From: Chloroflexota bacterium
GTDB lineage: Bacteria > Chloroflexota > Anaerolineae > Promineifilales > Promineifilaceae
DNA: 64,000 nucleotides
Reading direction: 5' to 3'
NCBI GenBank assembly: GCA_017993775.1
Contig: JAGOMA010000011.1
Span: forward strand, 1 to 64,000
Shown: positions 16,820 through 26,638 of the stretch, piece after piece
Layout: every line of letters starts with the position of its first letter
Position numbering within the stretch: the first letter of the stretch is position 1
The notes under the pieces: model-generated
The model's database searches: none
Seen by the model: the letters and a program-made list of their open reading frames with translations, nothing else
What the model was told of the DNA's origin: nothing
Made by a program: the position numbers and the translations under genes

Positions 16820-17511
16820 CCACTTCCAATACAGGCGCAGTCGCCCCTGGTGTTACCGTTCCCGAAGAATTATCTAACAATGTTATGATCACCAACATCG
16901 CCAAGCTGTTGGACCCTGCCTACAACTGGGCCAGACGCAACTCTATCTGGCCGATGGTTTTTGGCCTGGCCTGCTGCGCGATTGAAATGATTTGCACGGC
17001 TTCCAGCCGCTACGATCTGGCTCGATTTGGCATGGAGGTTTTTCGCGCCACGCCGCGCCAATCAGATTTGATGATCATCTCCGGAACAGTCACTAAAAAG
17101 ATGGTACCTACGATTGTCCGTCTTTACAACCAAATGCCGGAACCCCGCTATGTGTTGAGCATGGGCGCGTGCGCTTCTGGCGGTGGCCCATTTAAAGAAG
17201 GGTACAACGTCGTAGACGGCATCGATAAATTCCTGCCGGTGGATGTCTATGTTCCCGGCTGCCCGCCAACTCCTCAAGCATTGATCAATGGGTTGATTGC
17301 CCTACAGGAAAAAATTGATCAACAATCAATAGCCACGGTGCCCTGGTATCGGAAAGACGATCCGACGGCCGGATTGGTACCGATTCCCGTTTTGGGGCCA
17401 GACCTGGTAGACCTGCGGCAGCTTGACACGATTAAGCGCGAAGCGGCTAAAGCTCTGGCAGAGCAGAAGCAGATGGAAGAAGAAACGGCCGTTTCCCCCG
17501 AAACCGCCTGA
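16816..17511 (+). CDS. nuoB: NADH-quinone oxidoreductase subunit B (NuoB)
   Basis: 231 residues. NuoB carries cluster N2, the last Fe-S cluster before quinone. The four ligands are present: C53 and C54 (GLACCAIEM), C119 (MGACAS) and C149 (VPGCPPTP). The core ends near residue 170; the remaining 60 residues are an acidic Ala/Glu-rich tail longer than usual, and an ACGGCCGT copy codes Thr-Ala-Val within it. Cotranscribed with iscX (4-nt overlap) and nuoCD (33 bp downstream). Confidence 0.95.
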   Translation: MTTSNTGAVAPGVTVPEELSNNVMITNIAKLLDPAYNWARRNSIWPMVFGLACCAIEMICTASSRYDLARFGMEVFRATPRQSDLMIISGTVTKKMVPTIVRLYNQMPEPRYVLSMGACASGGGPFKEGYNVVDGIDKFLPVDVYVPGCPPTPQALINGLIALQEKIDQQSIATVPWYRKDDPTAGLVPIPVLGPDLVDLRQLDTIKREAAKALAEQKQMEEETAVSPETA

Positions 17512-17544
17512 TACCCAATCATACGAGATTGATAAGGACAAGCA

Positions 17545-19374
17545 ATGAGTGAAGCAATTCTAGAAGCGCCCGGTTCTGGCGCCCCAGAAACCTTGGCCAA
17601 TCCGGTAGAACAGGCAATCAATGCGCTCAAAGAGCGTTTCCCCGAAGCCGTAGTAGACGACCCCCGCGATGGATACAGCGGTCTGGTTGTTTCCGCCAAT
17701 AAATTAACCGAAATCGCCCTCGCTTTACGCGATGACCTGGGCTTTGATTACCTATCTAGCGTGACCGGCGTCGATCTAATCGAAGACGGCAAATTGGAAG
17801 CCGTTTACCACACCTACAGCATCGACAAAGGCGGCAGCGCAGTCGTGCTGCACGTCCAGGTCGACCGCGACAACCCCGTCATTCCCTCCCTCGTTCCGGT
17901 TTGGCCAGGGGCCGATTTTCAGGAACGCGAAGCCTGGGATTTGCTGGGCATTCAATTCGACGGCCACCCGGATTTGCGTCGTATCCTCACCTGGGACGGC
18001 TTTCATGGACATCCCCTGCGTAAAGATTGGAAAGAGCCGTTTTACGAAGAAGAGACCAAGCCGTTTGGTAGCCGATGGCCAGCCGGCGGTGTGTTACGCG
18101 CCGAAGAGTTAAATCCCTATGGCCAAAACGTGCAATATCCTGCCGGTTGGGTTCCTACTGGCGATGAATATGACGTAGAAACAGAAATGTACGCCATCAC
18201 CGGCGCAAACCTGGCTTACTCCGTCGACGCTTCCCAGCAAATGAAAACCGACAAAATCACCGTGAACCTGGGGCCGCAGCATCCATCTACGCATGGCGTG
18301 TTCCGCATGGTGGTCCAGTTGGATGGTGAAACCGTCGTCGATCTAAAGCCGGTCATGGGGTATTTGCACCGCAATCACGAAAAAATCGGGGAACGTAACA
18401 CGTTCCTGGGCAACATCCCCTATACCGATCGCTTGGATTACCTCAGCCCCATTAGCAACAACCTGGGGTATGTTTTGTCTGTGGAAAAACTGCTGGGGTC
18501 GGTTGTGCCAGAGCGGGCAGAGTGGATTCGCATCCTGACGGTGGAACTGACGCGCATTGCCAATCACCTCTGGGCGATTGGTTTCTTGTTGAACGACCTG
18601 GGCGCGCTGCAAACGCCGATGCTTTATTTCTATATCGAGCGCGAGTTGATTCTGGACTTTTTTGAAGCCTTAACCGGGGCGCGCATGATGAATAATTACA
18701 TGCGCTTTGGCGGCGTGGCTTACGATTTGCCGGATGAGATTCGCGGTCAGGCGACGATGGAATTCCTGAACGAACTTGTTCATGAACGGCTGCCAAGAGC
18801 TATTGAACAGGGCGACAATCTGATGACCCATAACGAGATTGTGCGGGCGCGCAGCATTGGCGTTGGCGTTCTGACGCGGAAAGAGTCGATTGCTTACAGC
18901 ATGGCCGGTCCAATGCTGCGGGCCAGCGGTGTGAATTATGATGTTCGTAAGGCGGAACCTTACTCCTATTACGAACAGTTGGATTTTGACATCCCAGTTT
19001 ATTACAACGGTGACGTGTACGACCGTTACAAGGTGCGGATGGATGAACTGCAACAAAGTTTGCGGATTGTGCGGCAGGTGCTGCCCCATCTGCAAGCGAC
19101 AGAAGGCGCGCCGATTATTGATGGCAAGCCCTCTTATGCGATTCGCACGCCGCAGCCTGGAGAGGCATACGGCCGTGTCGAAAATCCCAAAGGCGAACTT
19201 GGCTTTTATGTCACTGCCAAACGGCGCAGCTCCAGCCCGGAACGCTACCACGTCCGCGCGCCATCGTTCATCAACCTCACGTCGCTGGGGAAGATGTGTC
19301 AGGGACACAAAGTTGCTGACATTGTTGTAATCTTGGGCAGCATAGACATTGTACTCGGTGAAGTTGACCGATAA
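17545..19374 (+). CDS. nuoCD: NADH-quinone oxidoreductase fused subunit C/D
   Basis: 609 residues, preceded by AAGGA. Residues 1 to about 190 are NuoC with its signature around ADFQEREAWDLLGIQFDGHP and GHPLRKDW; from about residue 233 (KITVNLGPQHPSTHGVFR) to the end is the 49-kDa NuoD domain, with YTDRLDY and the C-terminal ILGSIDIVLGEVDR. The fusion is known from several lineages including E. coli. NuoD forms the quinone pocket next to NuoB. The fusion linker at about 190-232 is ordinary length. Stop is 20 bp before nuoI. Confidence 0.95.
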   Translation: MSEAILEAPGSGAPETLANPVEQAINALKERFPEAVVDDPRDGYSGLVVSANKLTEIALALRDDLGFDYLSSVTGVDLIEDGKLEAVYHTYSIDKGGSAVVLHVQVDRDNPVIPSLVPVWPGADFQEREAWDLLGIQFDGHPDLRRILTWDGFHGHPLRKDWKEPFYEEETKPFGSRWPAGGVLRAEELNPYGQNVQYPAGWVPTGDEYDVETEMYAITGANLAYSVDASQQMKTDKITVNLGPQHPSTHGVFRMVVQLDGETVVDLKPVMGYLHRNHEKIGERNTFLGNIPYTDRLDYLSPISNNLGYVLSVEKLLGSVVPERAEWIRILTVELTRIANHLWAIGFLLNDLGALQTPMLYFYIERELILDFFEALTGARMMNNYMRFGGVAYDLPDEIRGQATMEFLNELVHERLPRAIEQGDNLMTHNEIVRARSIGVGVLTRKESIAYSMAGPMLRASGVNYDVRKAEPYSYYEQLDFDIPVYYNGDVYDRYKVRMDELQQSLRIVRQVLPHLQATEGAPIIDGKPSYAIRTPQPGEAYGRVENPKGELGFYVTAKRRSSSPERYHVRAPSFINLTSLGKMCQGHKVADIVVILGSIDIVLGEVDR

Positions 19375-19394
19375 CTAGTGAGTGGGGATAACCT

Positions 19395-20084
19395 ATGTAC
19401 GGACTTGGAATTGTCAAAGGTATGGCTATTACCTTCAGAAACTTTGTGGAAAGTTATCTGGATGATATTTTTTGGTGGGGCAAGGGAGGCCGGTATTATA
19501 ACGATGCGGCTTTACAGGTGCGGCAAAGTTTAAAAGGCGAAGGCGTCGTAACGGTTTTCTACCCAGAGGAAAAACTGTCGGTGCCTGAACGATTCCGTTT
19601 TGTGCCGTTTTTGGTTACTGATGACCCAGGCCCAGGACAAAAATGGGGTCATGATTGGTGTACTTCCTGTGGCATTTGCGCGAAGGTTTGCCCGCCTCAG
19701 TGTATTTGGATTAAACGCGGCACACAGCCAAACGGCCGTCCCAAACCAGAACCGGAACAATTCTTCATTGACATAGACATCTGTATGAACTGTGGCCTCT
19801 GCGCCGAATTCTGTCCCTTCGATGCCATCAAAATGGACCACGACTACGAATTGGCCAGTTACGACCGCACCACTGCCCACATCCACGACAAAGAACGCCT
19901 GAGTAAACCTATCAGCTATTGGCGCGAGATCGCGCCCAAAAAAGCCGATGCCGAAGCCGCCGCGCGTGATTTTGCCGAGAATAACAAGAAAAAGAAAAAG
20001 GCAAAGGATGGCGAGCCCGGTGACGAGCCACGGTTGGCAGAAGAAAAAGTTCGTCAGCTTCCTTATCGCGGCGAATATTATTAA
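19395..20084 (+). CDS. nuoI: NADH-quinone oxidoreductase subunit I-like ferredoxin
   Basis: 229 residues with two 4Fe-4S motifs: CTSCGICAKVCP and CMNCGLCAEFCP, near residues 93-104 and 135-146. The N-terminal GLGIVKGMAITFRNFV membrane-associated helix is typical of NuoI. The C-terminal 50 residues are a charged Lys/Glu-rich tail (NNKKKKKAKDGEPG) absent from most NuoI. The usual membrane subunits and NuoEFG do not follow, so this locus codes only the quinone-module B, CD and I subunits; the rest of complex I must be elsewhere. Confidence 0.9.
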   Translation: MYGLGIVKGMAITFRNFVESYLDDIFWWGKGGRYYNDAALQVRQSLKGEGVVTVFYPEEKLSVPERFRFVPFLVTDDPGPGQKWGHDWCTSCGICAKVCPPQCIWIKRGTQPNGRPKPEPEQFFIDIDICMNCGLCAEFCPFDAIKMDHDYELASYDRTTAHIHDKERLSKPISYWREIAPKKADAEAAARDFAENNKKKKKAKDGEPGDEPRLAEEKVRQLPYRGEYY

Positions 20085-20244
20085 GTTATAAATTTTGACC
20101 CGCCTTCAGATTCCCTTTCTGGCAATCAGAAAATTGTTTGGGGGCAGGTTCAATTGGCAAATCACATAAAATTTTAAGGGGTTGGAGAAAAAGAGGTGTC
20201 ATCGACGCGCTTTTCACTCCAACTTCTCGTTTATAGGATAAAAA

Positions 20245-21318
20245 ATGTTTGGCAATAAAAATAAAAAAGAGGTTTCCGAGGAAGCCGTCATGGCTGCACT
20301 TTCTACCGTGATCGAACCGGAGTTGCACCGCGATTTGGTCTCTCTAAACATGATCCGCAATCTGAAAATTGAGGGTCAGGACATCAGTTTTACCATCATG
20401 CTGACAACGCCAGCCTGCCCGTTAAAAGGCCGGATGGAGAGCGAATCACGGGCGGCATTGGCGCAGGTGCCCAATCTGGGCCAAATAACCATCAATTGGG
20501 ATTCCAATGTCCCCACCGATCGCCGAATCGGCAGCCAGGTTGGGCAAAACTTCCGCAACACCATTGCTGTTTCTAGCGGCAAGGGTGGGGTCGGTAAGAC
20601 CACGATTGCCGTCAATTTGGCAATCTCTCTGGCGAAAGAAGGCGCGCGGGTGGGTTTGTTGGATGCCGACATTCTCGGCCCCAATGTCCCAATGATGATG
20701 GGTGTAGACCAAATGCCATCGCCGCGCGACCGTAAAATGGTCCCTGCCGAGCGTTACGGCGTGAAGATGATTTCAATGGCTTTTCTGGTAAAACCCGACC
20801 AGCCGTTGATCTGGCGCGGTCCGATGCTGCACAGCGCCATCAGCCAACTGCTAACGGACGTGGCTTGGGGCGAGCTGGATTATTTGGTTATCGACTTGCC
20901 GCCGGGAACAGGTGACGCGCAGTTGACATTGGCCCAGGTGCTGCCGCTTACCGGCGCGATTGTCATTACTCAGCCGATGCAGGTTGCGGCTTCCGACGCT
21001 TTGCGCGGCTTAAAGATGTTCGAGAAGCTGGAAGTGCCGATTATTGGGATTTTGGAAAATATGAGCGGCGACTTTTTTGGCACCGGGGCTGGCGAGAAAT
21101 TGGCGACAGATTATAACCAGCATTATTTAGGCGCAGTGCCCCTGGACGCCAATGTGCGGGTTGGCGGTGATTCTGGCGAGCCAATTGTTGTCGCTCACCC
21201 GGATTCTGCGGCGGCGATGGCGATTCGTGATGTGGCTAGAGGGATTGCCGCGCGGGTGAGTGTGTTGAATTTAGGCAGCAAAGACGCGAATTTTATTCCG
21301 ATCAGTATGATTGGTTAG
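20245..21318 (+). CDS. mrp: Mrp/ApbC P-loop ATPase, CxxC missing
   Basis: 357 residues. An N-terminal MIP18/DUF59 domain (TTPACPLKGRME near residue 54) is followed by the ATPase with the deviant Walker A GKGGVGKT at 112-119, DADILGPNVP, and LPPGTGDAQLT. The family carries and transfers Fe-S clusters, usually bridged between two subunits by a CxxC near ENMS. Here the sequence runs from ENMSGDFFGTGAGEKLA with no cysteines, so the canonical bridging site is absent. The gene lies 160 bp after nuoI on the same strand, consistent with a role in filling the nuo clusters. A terminator hairpin follows. Confidence 0.9.
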   Translation: MFGNKNKKEVSEEAVMAALSTVIEPELHRDLVSLNMIRNLKIEGQDISFTIMLTTPACPLKGRMESESRAALAQVPNLGQITINWDSNVPTDRRIGSQVGQNFRNTIAVSSGKGGVGKTTIAVNLAISLAKEGARVGLLDADILGPNVPMMMGVDQMPSPRDRKMVPAERYGVKMISMAFLVKPDQPLIWRGPMLHSAISQLLTDVAWGELDYLVIDLPPGTGDAQLTLAQVLPLTGAIVITQPMQVAASDALRGLKMFEKLEVPIIGILENMSGDFFGTGAGEKLATDYNQHYLGAVPLDANVRVGGDSGEPIVVAHPDSAAAMAIRDVARGIAARVSVLNLGSKDANFIPISMIG

Positions 21319-21355
21319 GAACGGCCGTTCCCCATCCCATCCATTTTTCCCGCAG

Positions 21356-21377
21356 GCCAGCCACCCGGCTGGCTTTT
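21356..21377 (+). terminator. Terminator after mrp
   Basis: A GCCAGCC / GGCTGGC stem with a 4-nt loop followed by TTTT, 40 bp after the mrp stop. Confidence 0.6.
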
Positions 21378-21481
21378 GCCTATATCCCTCTCAAGGGCGG
21401 CTCCCCTGTGAGGGTGGCTATTTTTCTTAAATTGGTTATAACTATAACATTAACAAACTACTTGTGACGTGGAGATAAAGC

Positions 21482-22432
21482 ATGACAGCATCTGCTGCTG
21501 AAAAAACATCTGTGGTAGCCATTCGCTTCCAAAAATTAGGCAAGCTCTACCATTTCAAAATCGGCCGAAACCAGGACCTTGATCCAGGCGATCACGTAAT
21601 TGTGGAAACCAAACGCGGGCAACAATTAGGTCAGGTGATGGCTTTTGTTGAGCCGGAGAAATCTCATAAGCAGCGCGGGCTGCGTCCGGTACAACGCAAA
21701 GCAACCCCGCGTGATTTGGTCATGCAGCAAGTTTGGGAAACCAAAGAACTGGACGCCCTCATTACCTGCCGCGAAAAGGCCAAAGAACTTAACCTGACCG
21801 ACGCCAAATTTGTGAAGGCGGAATACAACTTTGACGGTAGTTGGATGACCATCCATTACTCTACCGAAAATAAAAACCTCAATGTAAACGGATTAAAGAC
21901 ATCCCTCAGCCGATCCTTGCGCACGCGAGTAGAAATGCGCCTTATCGGTCCACGTGATGTGGCCAAGATTATGGGTGGCTATGGCGCGTGTGGCGCGCCG
22001 CGCTGCTGTTCCACTTTCCTCACTGAATTTAGCCCGATTTCTATTCGCATGGCCAAGGACCAGGGCGTGTCTCTCAGTCCACAGGAAATCACCGGCATGT
22101 GCGGCCGTTTGCGCTGCTGTCTGGTCTATGAGTATGAGCAGTATGTAGAAGCAAAAAAGACTTTGCCCAAGATTGGGAAAATGGTGAGTACACCTCATGG
22201 CGAAGGTAAAGTGCGCGATGTGCGTGTGCTGCGCGATTCCGTGGTTGTAGACATTGAGGGAGAATGGCACGAAGTCTTCCGTGAGGAACTTGAACCTCTT
22301 GAAGAATTAAAGGCCCTGCAAGAAAAATCGGAAAAGGGCTGCGGGCGGCAGGAAAATGGCGGCTGCACCTGTGGCGCTCACCGCGCGGCGTCTGATACGG
22401 CGGACGACGCCGGTGACGATGAGGACGAATAG
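21482..22432 (+). CDS. ricT: PSP1-domain protein RicT
   Basis: 316 residues. The PSP1 core is clear, including GYGACGAPRCCSTF and GMCGRLRCCLVYEYEQY, which hold the conserved cysteines that bind Fe-S clusters in the RicAFT complex of Bacillus; that complex acts with RNase Y in mRNA maturation. The last 40 residues form an extra Cys-rich acidic tail (GCGRQENGGCTCGAH). The ATG is preceded by GTGGAGA. The HD-domain gene begins 9 bp after the stop, forming a likely operon with moeA. Confidence 0.9.
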   Translation: MTASAAEKTSVVAIRFQKLGKLYHFKIGRNQDLDPGDHVIVETKRGQQLGQVMAFVEPEKSHKQRGLRPVQRKATPRDLVMQQVWETKELDALITCREKAKELNLTDAKFVKAEYNFDGSWMTIHYSTENKNLNVNGLKTSLSRSLRTRVEMRLIGPRDVAKIMGGYGACGAPRCCSTFLTEFSPISIRMAKDQGVSLSPQEITGMCGRLRCCLVYEYEQYVEAKKTLPKIGKMVSTPHGEGKVRDVRVLRDSVVVDIEGEWHEVFREELEPLEELKALQEKSEKGCGRQENGGCTCGAHRAASDTADDAGDDEDE

Positions 22433-22440
22433 GGGGACTG

Positions 22441-23037
22441 GTGAGTAAATCGCAGCCAGAAGCCTGGGACCTCGTTTGTGAATTTGTGCAAGACAATGGA
22501 TTGCGGCGTCACATGTTGGCTGTGGCGGCGGCGATGCGGTGGTATGCGGCAGAATTGGGTGAAGACCCGGATATGTGGGCGCAGATTGGCTTAATCCACG
22601 ATTTTGATTGGGAAATTCACCCGGACCTGGAGCGACACCCTCTCAAGGGAGCCGATATTCTGCGCGAGCGAGGTTGGGACGAGGGGTTGATTCGTCCTAT
22701 TTTGGCGCATAACACAGAGGGAACCGGGGTAGAGCGCGAACAAGCGGTGGATTTTGCCCTTTTGGCTTGCGATGAAATTACCGGCCTATTGATTGCGACG
22801 GCGTTGGTACGGCCGTCACGCGATATCCGCGATATGACCGTCGCCTCAGTACGCAAAAAGTGGAAGGACCAGCGATTTGCCGCGGGCGTAGATCGTGCTC
22901 ATGTGATGGAAGTCACTGCTGATTTTAGTCGTGTCTGTTATGGCGACCAGCTCGATTTGTGGGCGCACGTAGGCAACGTGTTGGCGGCCATGCAAGCAGA
23001 AGCCGGCGTGCTGGAACTAGACGGCCGTTTAGCTTAA
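22441..23037 (+). CDS. HD-domain (HDIG-like) phosphohydrolase
   Basis: 198 residues from a GTG preceded by GGGGGACTG. It has the HD metal-site pattern: H24 (RRHMLAVA), H53-D54 in LIHDFDWEIHP and HNTEG further on, as in YedJ/HDIG hydrolases. The substrate (a nucleotide or RNA end) is unknown. It lies between ricT and moeA, with gaps of only 8 and 6 bp. Confidence 0.8.
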   Translation: MSKSQPEAWDLVCEFVQDNGLRRHMLAVAAAMRWYAAELGEDPDMWAQIGLIHDFDWEIHPDLERHPLKGADILRERGWDEGLIRPILAHNTEGTGVEREQAVDFALLACDEITGLLIATALVRPSRDIRDMTVASVRKKWKDQRFAAGVDRAHVMEVTADFSRVCYGDQLDLWAHVGNVLAAMQAEAGVLELDGRLA

Positions 23038-23043
23038 TCTTTC

Positions 23044-24309
23044 ATGAGCAATCAAGAAGACCTCACTGTAGAACAGGCTTTGGCCGCAGTTTTAGCCGGC
23101 GTGACGGTGCTGCCTGCGGAAACCGTCGCCTTGTTGGAGGCCCTGGGCCGGGTGCTTGCCGAACCCATCGTTGCCCAAGACAGCTTGCCCCCGTTCGCCA
23201 ATTCGTCTATGGACGGGTATGCGCTGCGCGCTGCCGATTTGGCTGGCGCGGGTCCGGAAAAGCCGGTTACGCTGCGCGTGGTAGCCGATATTGCGGCCGG
23301 TAAGGTTGTTACGGATGTTATCGAGTCTGGCTCGGCAGCCCGAATTATGACCGGCGCGCCGATGCCGCAGGGCGCTGACGCTGTCGTACCGGTGGAAGAT
23401 ACCAACGAGGCGTGGCGTGGCCGAGAACGGCCGTTGCCCAACACCATTCAAATCCGGCGATCTGTGCGGGCGGGCGATTACGTGCGCGGCGTGGGCGAAG
23501 ATATTCTGGTAGGCCAGACCATCATAGAAGCCGGGCGAGTTCTCCGACCGCAGGAGATCGGCGTTTTAGCGTCGTTGGGGCAGGCCACGGTGTCGGTGGT
23601 GAAACGGCCGTCTGTAGCTATTCTAGCCACGGGCGATGAGCTTATCGCAGTTGACCAGCCGCTCACCCCCGGCAAAATCCGCAACAGCAACGGGTTTACG
23701 CAGGCGGCGCAGGTGGCCGCTTTGGGGGCAATCCCTGTCATGTTGGGCATTGCTAGCGATACGGAAGCCTCAGTGCGCGCCCGCCTGGACGAGGGGTTGG
23801 CCGCAGGCGTCGATCTCTTCGTAAGTTCGGCCGGTGTATCTGTGGGCGCTTATGATGTGGTAAAAGTCGTGTTGGAGCAAGCGGGCGAAGTTGGATTTTG
23901 GCGCGTGCGGATGCGACCGGGCAAGCCGTTGGCCTTTGGAAAATATGGTGGCGTGCCTTATCTGGGTTTGCCCGGCAACCCGGTTTCTGCGTTGGTTTCT
24001 TTTGAGCGTTTTGCCAGAGCCGCCATCCTGAAAATGGGCGGGCATCAGGCGTTTGAACGCCCGCAGGTGCCGGTGATATTGCAGGACGCAATCCAATCTG
24101 ATGGCCGAGAGAGTTATGTGCGGGCGTTTGTGGCCCGGCAGGGCGACGGCCGTTATACAGCCACCACTACTGGCAGCCAGGGATCCCATATCATGACTTC
24201 GCTGGTAAAGGCGAATGCGTTGGTGATCGTGCCTGAGGGTGTGAAGGTGGTTGCGCCCGGCGAGCAGCTCCGCGCCTGGATGTTGGATTGGCCGGAAACG
24301 GTGTTCTAA
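23044..24309 (+). CDS. moeA: Molybdopterin molybdenumtransferase MoeA
   Basis: 421 residues with the three-domain MoeA layout: LPPFANSSMDGYAL near residue 55, RIMTGAPMPQGADAVVPVED near 101-120, and domain III ATGDEL, GKIRNSN, SAGVSVGAYD and LPGNPVSALVSF. It inserts molybdate into adenylated molybdopterin to make molybdenum cofactor. The RPLPN stretch carries an ACGGCCGT. No other Moco gene is in the window. It is the last gene of the run that ends at the strong terminator at 24341. Confidence 0.95.
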   Translation: MSNQEDLTVEQALAAVLAGVTVLPAETVALLEALGRVLAEPIVAQDSLPPFANSSMDGYALRAADLAGAGPEKPVTLRVVADIAAGKVVTDVIESGSAARIMTGAPMPQGADAVVPVEDTNEAWRGRERPLPNTIQIRRSVRAGDYVRGVGEDILVGQTIIEAGRVLRPQEIGVLASLGQATVSVVKRPSVAILATGDELIAVDQPLTPGKIRNSNGFTQAAQVAALGAIPVMLGIASDTEASVRARLDEGLAAGVDLFVSSAGVSVGAYDVVKVVLEQAGEVGFWRVRMRPGKPLAFGKYGGVPYLGLPGNPVSALVSFERFARAAILKMGGHQAFERPQVPVILQDAIQSDGRESYVRAFVARQGDGRYTATTTGSQGSHIMTSLVKANALVIVPEGVKVVAPGEQLRAWMLDWPETVF

Positions 24310-24334
24310 CGGCCGTTTAACCAATTGAACCAAT

Positions 24335-24366
24335 AAAAAAGCCCCGCAATCGCGGGGCTTTTTTTA
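24335..24366. terminator. Bidirectional intrinsic terminator
   Basis: An A-run, then GCCCCGC-AATC-GCGGGGC, then eight T residues, centred between the convergent moeA and S1-domain genes. Confidence 0.9.
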
Positions 24367-25182
24367 TTAGTTGTTTTCCACGTACAACGTGCGATTCAGC
24401 AATTCTTCTTGCCGTTCGCGGTCTTTGTCTCGGCTGCGCTGCCGGCGATTCCGCGACTGCCGCGACTTCTTGTTAGAAGTGGGGAAATCATCGCCCATTG
24501 CACGCCGTAGAGCAATTTCCATGGCTGTGGGCATGTCTTCTTCTTCTATGTCAAAGTCGGGTTGCTGCATCTCTTGTCTGTATTCTACAACAGCAGCCAC
24601 AGATTCCTGGGCTTCCGGTTTTTCCATCAAGGACTTTACGCTCAGATCAATGCGCCGTTTGCGCTTGCTGTAGCCCAGCACCTGCACCTGAACTTCATCG
24701 CCAACTTTCACAACCTCGGATGGTTGTTTTACATAATCGTGGCTCAGTTCACTGATGTGTACCAGCCCTTCTCGTTCAGCGCCGATGTTGATAAAGGCCC
24801 CATACGTTTCCAAACGGCTAACTGTGCCTGTGTAGACCTGGCCTTCTTGCAAATCGCGCCATTCTACAGATAAAGGCTCAATCATGGTCACCATGAGTTG
24901 CTGCCGTTTTTTATCGACTTTATCGACCCAAACAGATACTTCGTCGCCCTCTTTCAGCACGTCAGCCACGCGGTTCACATGCTCTGTGCCAAGTTTGGAA
25001 ATATGGATAAGGGCATCAACCCCAACGCCGACATCCAAAAAAGCACCGTAAAGCTCAAGGCGTTTGACTACGCCGGTCAGCTTCATTTTGGGTTGGAGGT
25101 CATCCAGGCTTTGGGGGGGTGTTGCAAGTGGTGTTTCCACTTCTGGTGTTTCCACCGTTGTTAGTTCGTCATTTTCGCTCAT
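24367..25182 (-). CDS. Protein with two S1 RNA-binding domains
   Basis: 271 residues, preceded by AGGAGA. Two S1 domains lie near residues 32-104 (MKLTGVVKRLELYGAFLDVG) and 116-190 (VYTGTVSRLETYGAFINIGA). The N-terminus is Thr/Glu/Pro-rich and the C-terminus is very basic (KKSRQSRNRRQRSRDKDRER). It resembles truncated ribosomal protein S1/YugI-type proteins that bind RNA or ribosomes. Two domains, not four to six, so it is not a full S1. Confidence 0.85.
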   Translation of the reverse strand: MSENDELTTVETPEVETPLATPPQSLDDLQPKMKLTGVVKRLELYGAFLDVGVGVDALIHISKLGTEHVNRVADVLKEGDEVSVWVDKVDKKRQQLMVTMIEPLSVEWRDLQEGQVYTGTVSRLETYGAFINIGAEREGLVHISELSHDYVKQPSEVVKVGDEVQVQVLGYSKRKRRIDLSVKSLMEKPEAQESVAAVVEYRQEMQQPDFDIEEEDMPTAMEIALRRAMGDDFPTSNKKSRQSRNRRQRSRDKDRERQEELLNRTLYVENN

Positions 25183-25354
25183 GACTTGGTTCTCCTACGC
25201 AGGGTTTGGTGATTGTGCGCTCTGCGCGGACAAGATGGTCAATTGTTCATCATTCGTTGGGGGCAGAACACAGTTCGGTTTGTAATTAGACAATGCGCAA
25301 TTATAACAATGGGTGAAGGGCTGTCAACTGCTAAAAGAGGGATTTTTGCGGAAG

Positions 25355-25401
25355 TGCGAGAAAGTGTCATCATGCTCTGGGCACAATGGCACTTTCTCGC
25401 A
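25355..25401 (-). terminator. Hairpin after recA
   Basis: Perfect 12-bp arms TGCGAGAAAGTG / CACTTTCTCGCA around a 23-nt loop, about 25 bp beyond the recA stop. There is no T-run, so termination is not certain. Confidence 0.45.
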
Positions 25402-25424
25402 GCAAATTTTTACCTGTGGAAAAG

Positions 25425-26483
25425 TTAGAATGTGGCGTCGGCGATTGGTTGTCCTGCGGCCGCCGAAGGCTCGAATTCATCGGTGGGCAGGTTGGCGGCG
25501 CGGCGGATCAGGTACTCTAGTTCGTCGAGAACGGCCGTGTTTTCCGCCAGGTAAGCTTTGGCATTTTCTCGTCCCTGGCCTAGCAGGGTCTCGCCATACC
25601 GGAAATAAGCGCCGCGTTTGTTGATCAATTCATGCTCCACGGCCAGGTCCAAAACATCGCCTACAATCGAAATGCCTTCGTTGTACATAATGTCAAATTC
25701 GCATTCGGTGAAAGGAGCCGCAACCTTGTTTTTCTTCACTTTGACGCGTGTGCGATTACCAACAACGTCGTTGCCGGCTTTTATGGCCTGGATGCGGCGA
25801 ATATCCAGTCGGACAGACGCATAGAACTTCAGCGCATTCCCACCACTGGTTGTCTCGGGATTGCCAAACATCACGCCAATTTTGGAGCGTAGTTGGTTGG
25901 TAAAAATGACTACTGTATTGGTTTGTTTGATGGCTCCAGACAGCTTGCGCAGAGCTTGCGACATCAGGCGGGCTTGCAAGCCGACATGGGCGTCACCCAT
26001 TTCACCCTCAATTTCTGCCCGAGGCACCAGGGCTGCCACTGAATCGACTACCACCACGTCCATCGTGCCGGAGCGAATTAGCGCGTCGGCGATTTCTAGC
26101 GCTTGCTCGCCGGTGTCTGGCTGAGAAACGTATAAATTATTGATATCGACGCCACATCGTTCGGCGTAATTGGGGTCGAGGGCGTGTTCCATGTCCACAA
26201 AGGCGCAGATGCCGCCCCGTCGTTGGGCTTCGGCGATGATGTGCTGGCAAAGCGTGGTTTTCCCGGATGATTCTGGCCCATAAATTTCGACAACTCGGCC
26301 TCGCGGCACGCCGCCAACGCCCAGAGCGATGTCGAGCGAGAGGGAGCCGGTGGGAATGGATTCTACTTGTAGATGTTGGGCGTCGCCAAGACGCATGATG
26401 GTGCCTTCACCGAATCGTTTGGTCAGAGAGTCGAGGGTTTTTTCGAGAGTTGAGTTGCGGGCATCCCCGTTGGCACTAGCCAT
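25425..26483 (-). CDS. recA: Recombinase RecA
   Basis: 352 residues with normal RecA architecture: [10 protein letters not shown]-loop at 69-77, the conserved central core, and an acidic C-terminal tail. It promotes homologous pairing and activates LexA cleavage. The ribosome binding site AAGGAGAT is strong. It has a single ACGGCCGT, in the variable region near the C-terminus (ENTAVLDE). Controlled from the promoter/operator region described at 26639-26699. Confidence 0.97.
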   Translation of the reverse strand: MASANGDARNSTLEKTLDSLTKRFGEGTIMRLGDAQHLQVESIPTGSLSLDIALGVGGVPRGRVVEIYGPESSGKTTLCQHIIAEAQRRGGICAFVDMEHALDPNYAERCGVDINNLYVSQPDTGEQALEIADALIRSGTMDVVVVDSVAALVPRAEIEGEMGDAHVGLQARLMSQALRKLSGAIKQTNTVVIFTNQLRSKIGVMFGNPETTSGGNALKFYASVRLDIRRIQAIKAGNDVVGNRTRVKVKKNKVAAPFTECEFDIMYNEGISIVGDVLDLAVEHELINKRGAYFRYGETLLGQGRENAKAYLAENTAVLDELEYLIRRAANLPTDEFEPSAAAGQPIADATF

Positions 26484-26638
26484 AATTGTGATCTCCTTGG
26501 GTGTGATTCACGGCTTGGACTGCTGGCAGACAGAGCAAATTGGCGGGTAGGTAATCCCGCCGATTTCAGGCGCTTTCCAGATTGTGAAGCTGTTTGCTGG
26601 TGGGTCTGAGCAGTTGCAATAAATGGTTCAATGGATAA

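Noticed and set aside
18670..19308. 212-codon minus-strand frame opposite NuoD
   Set aside because: Antisense shadow of a well-conserved gene.
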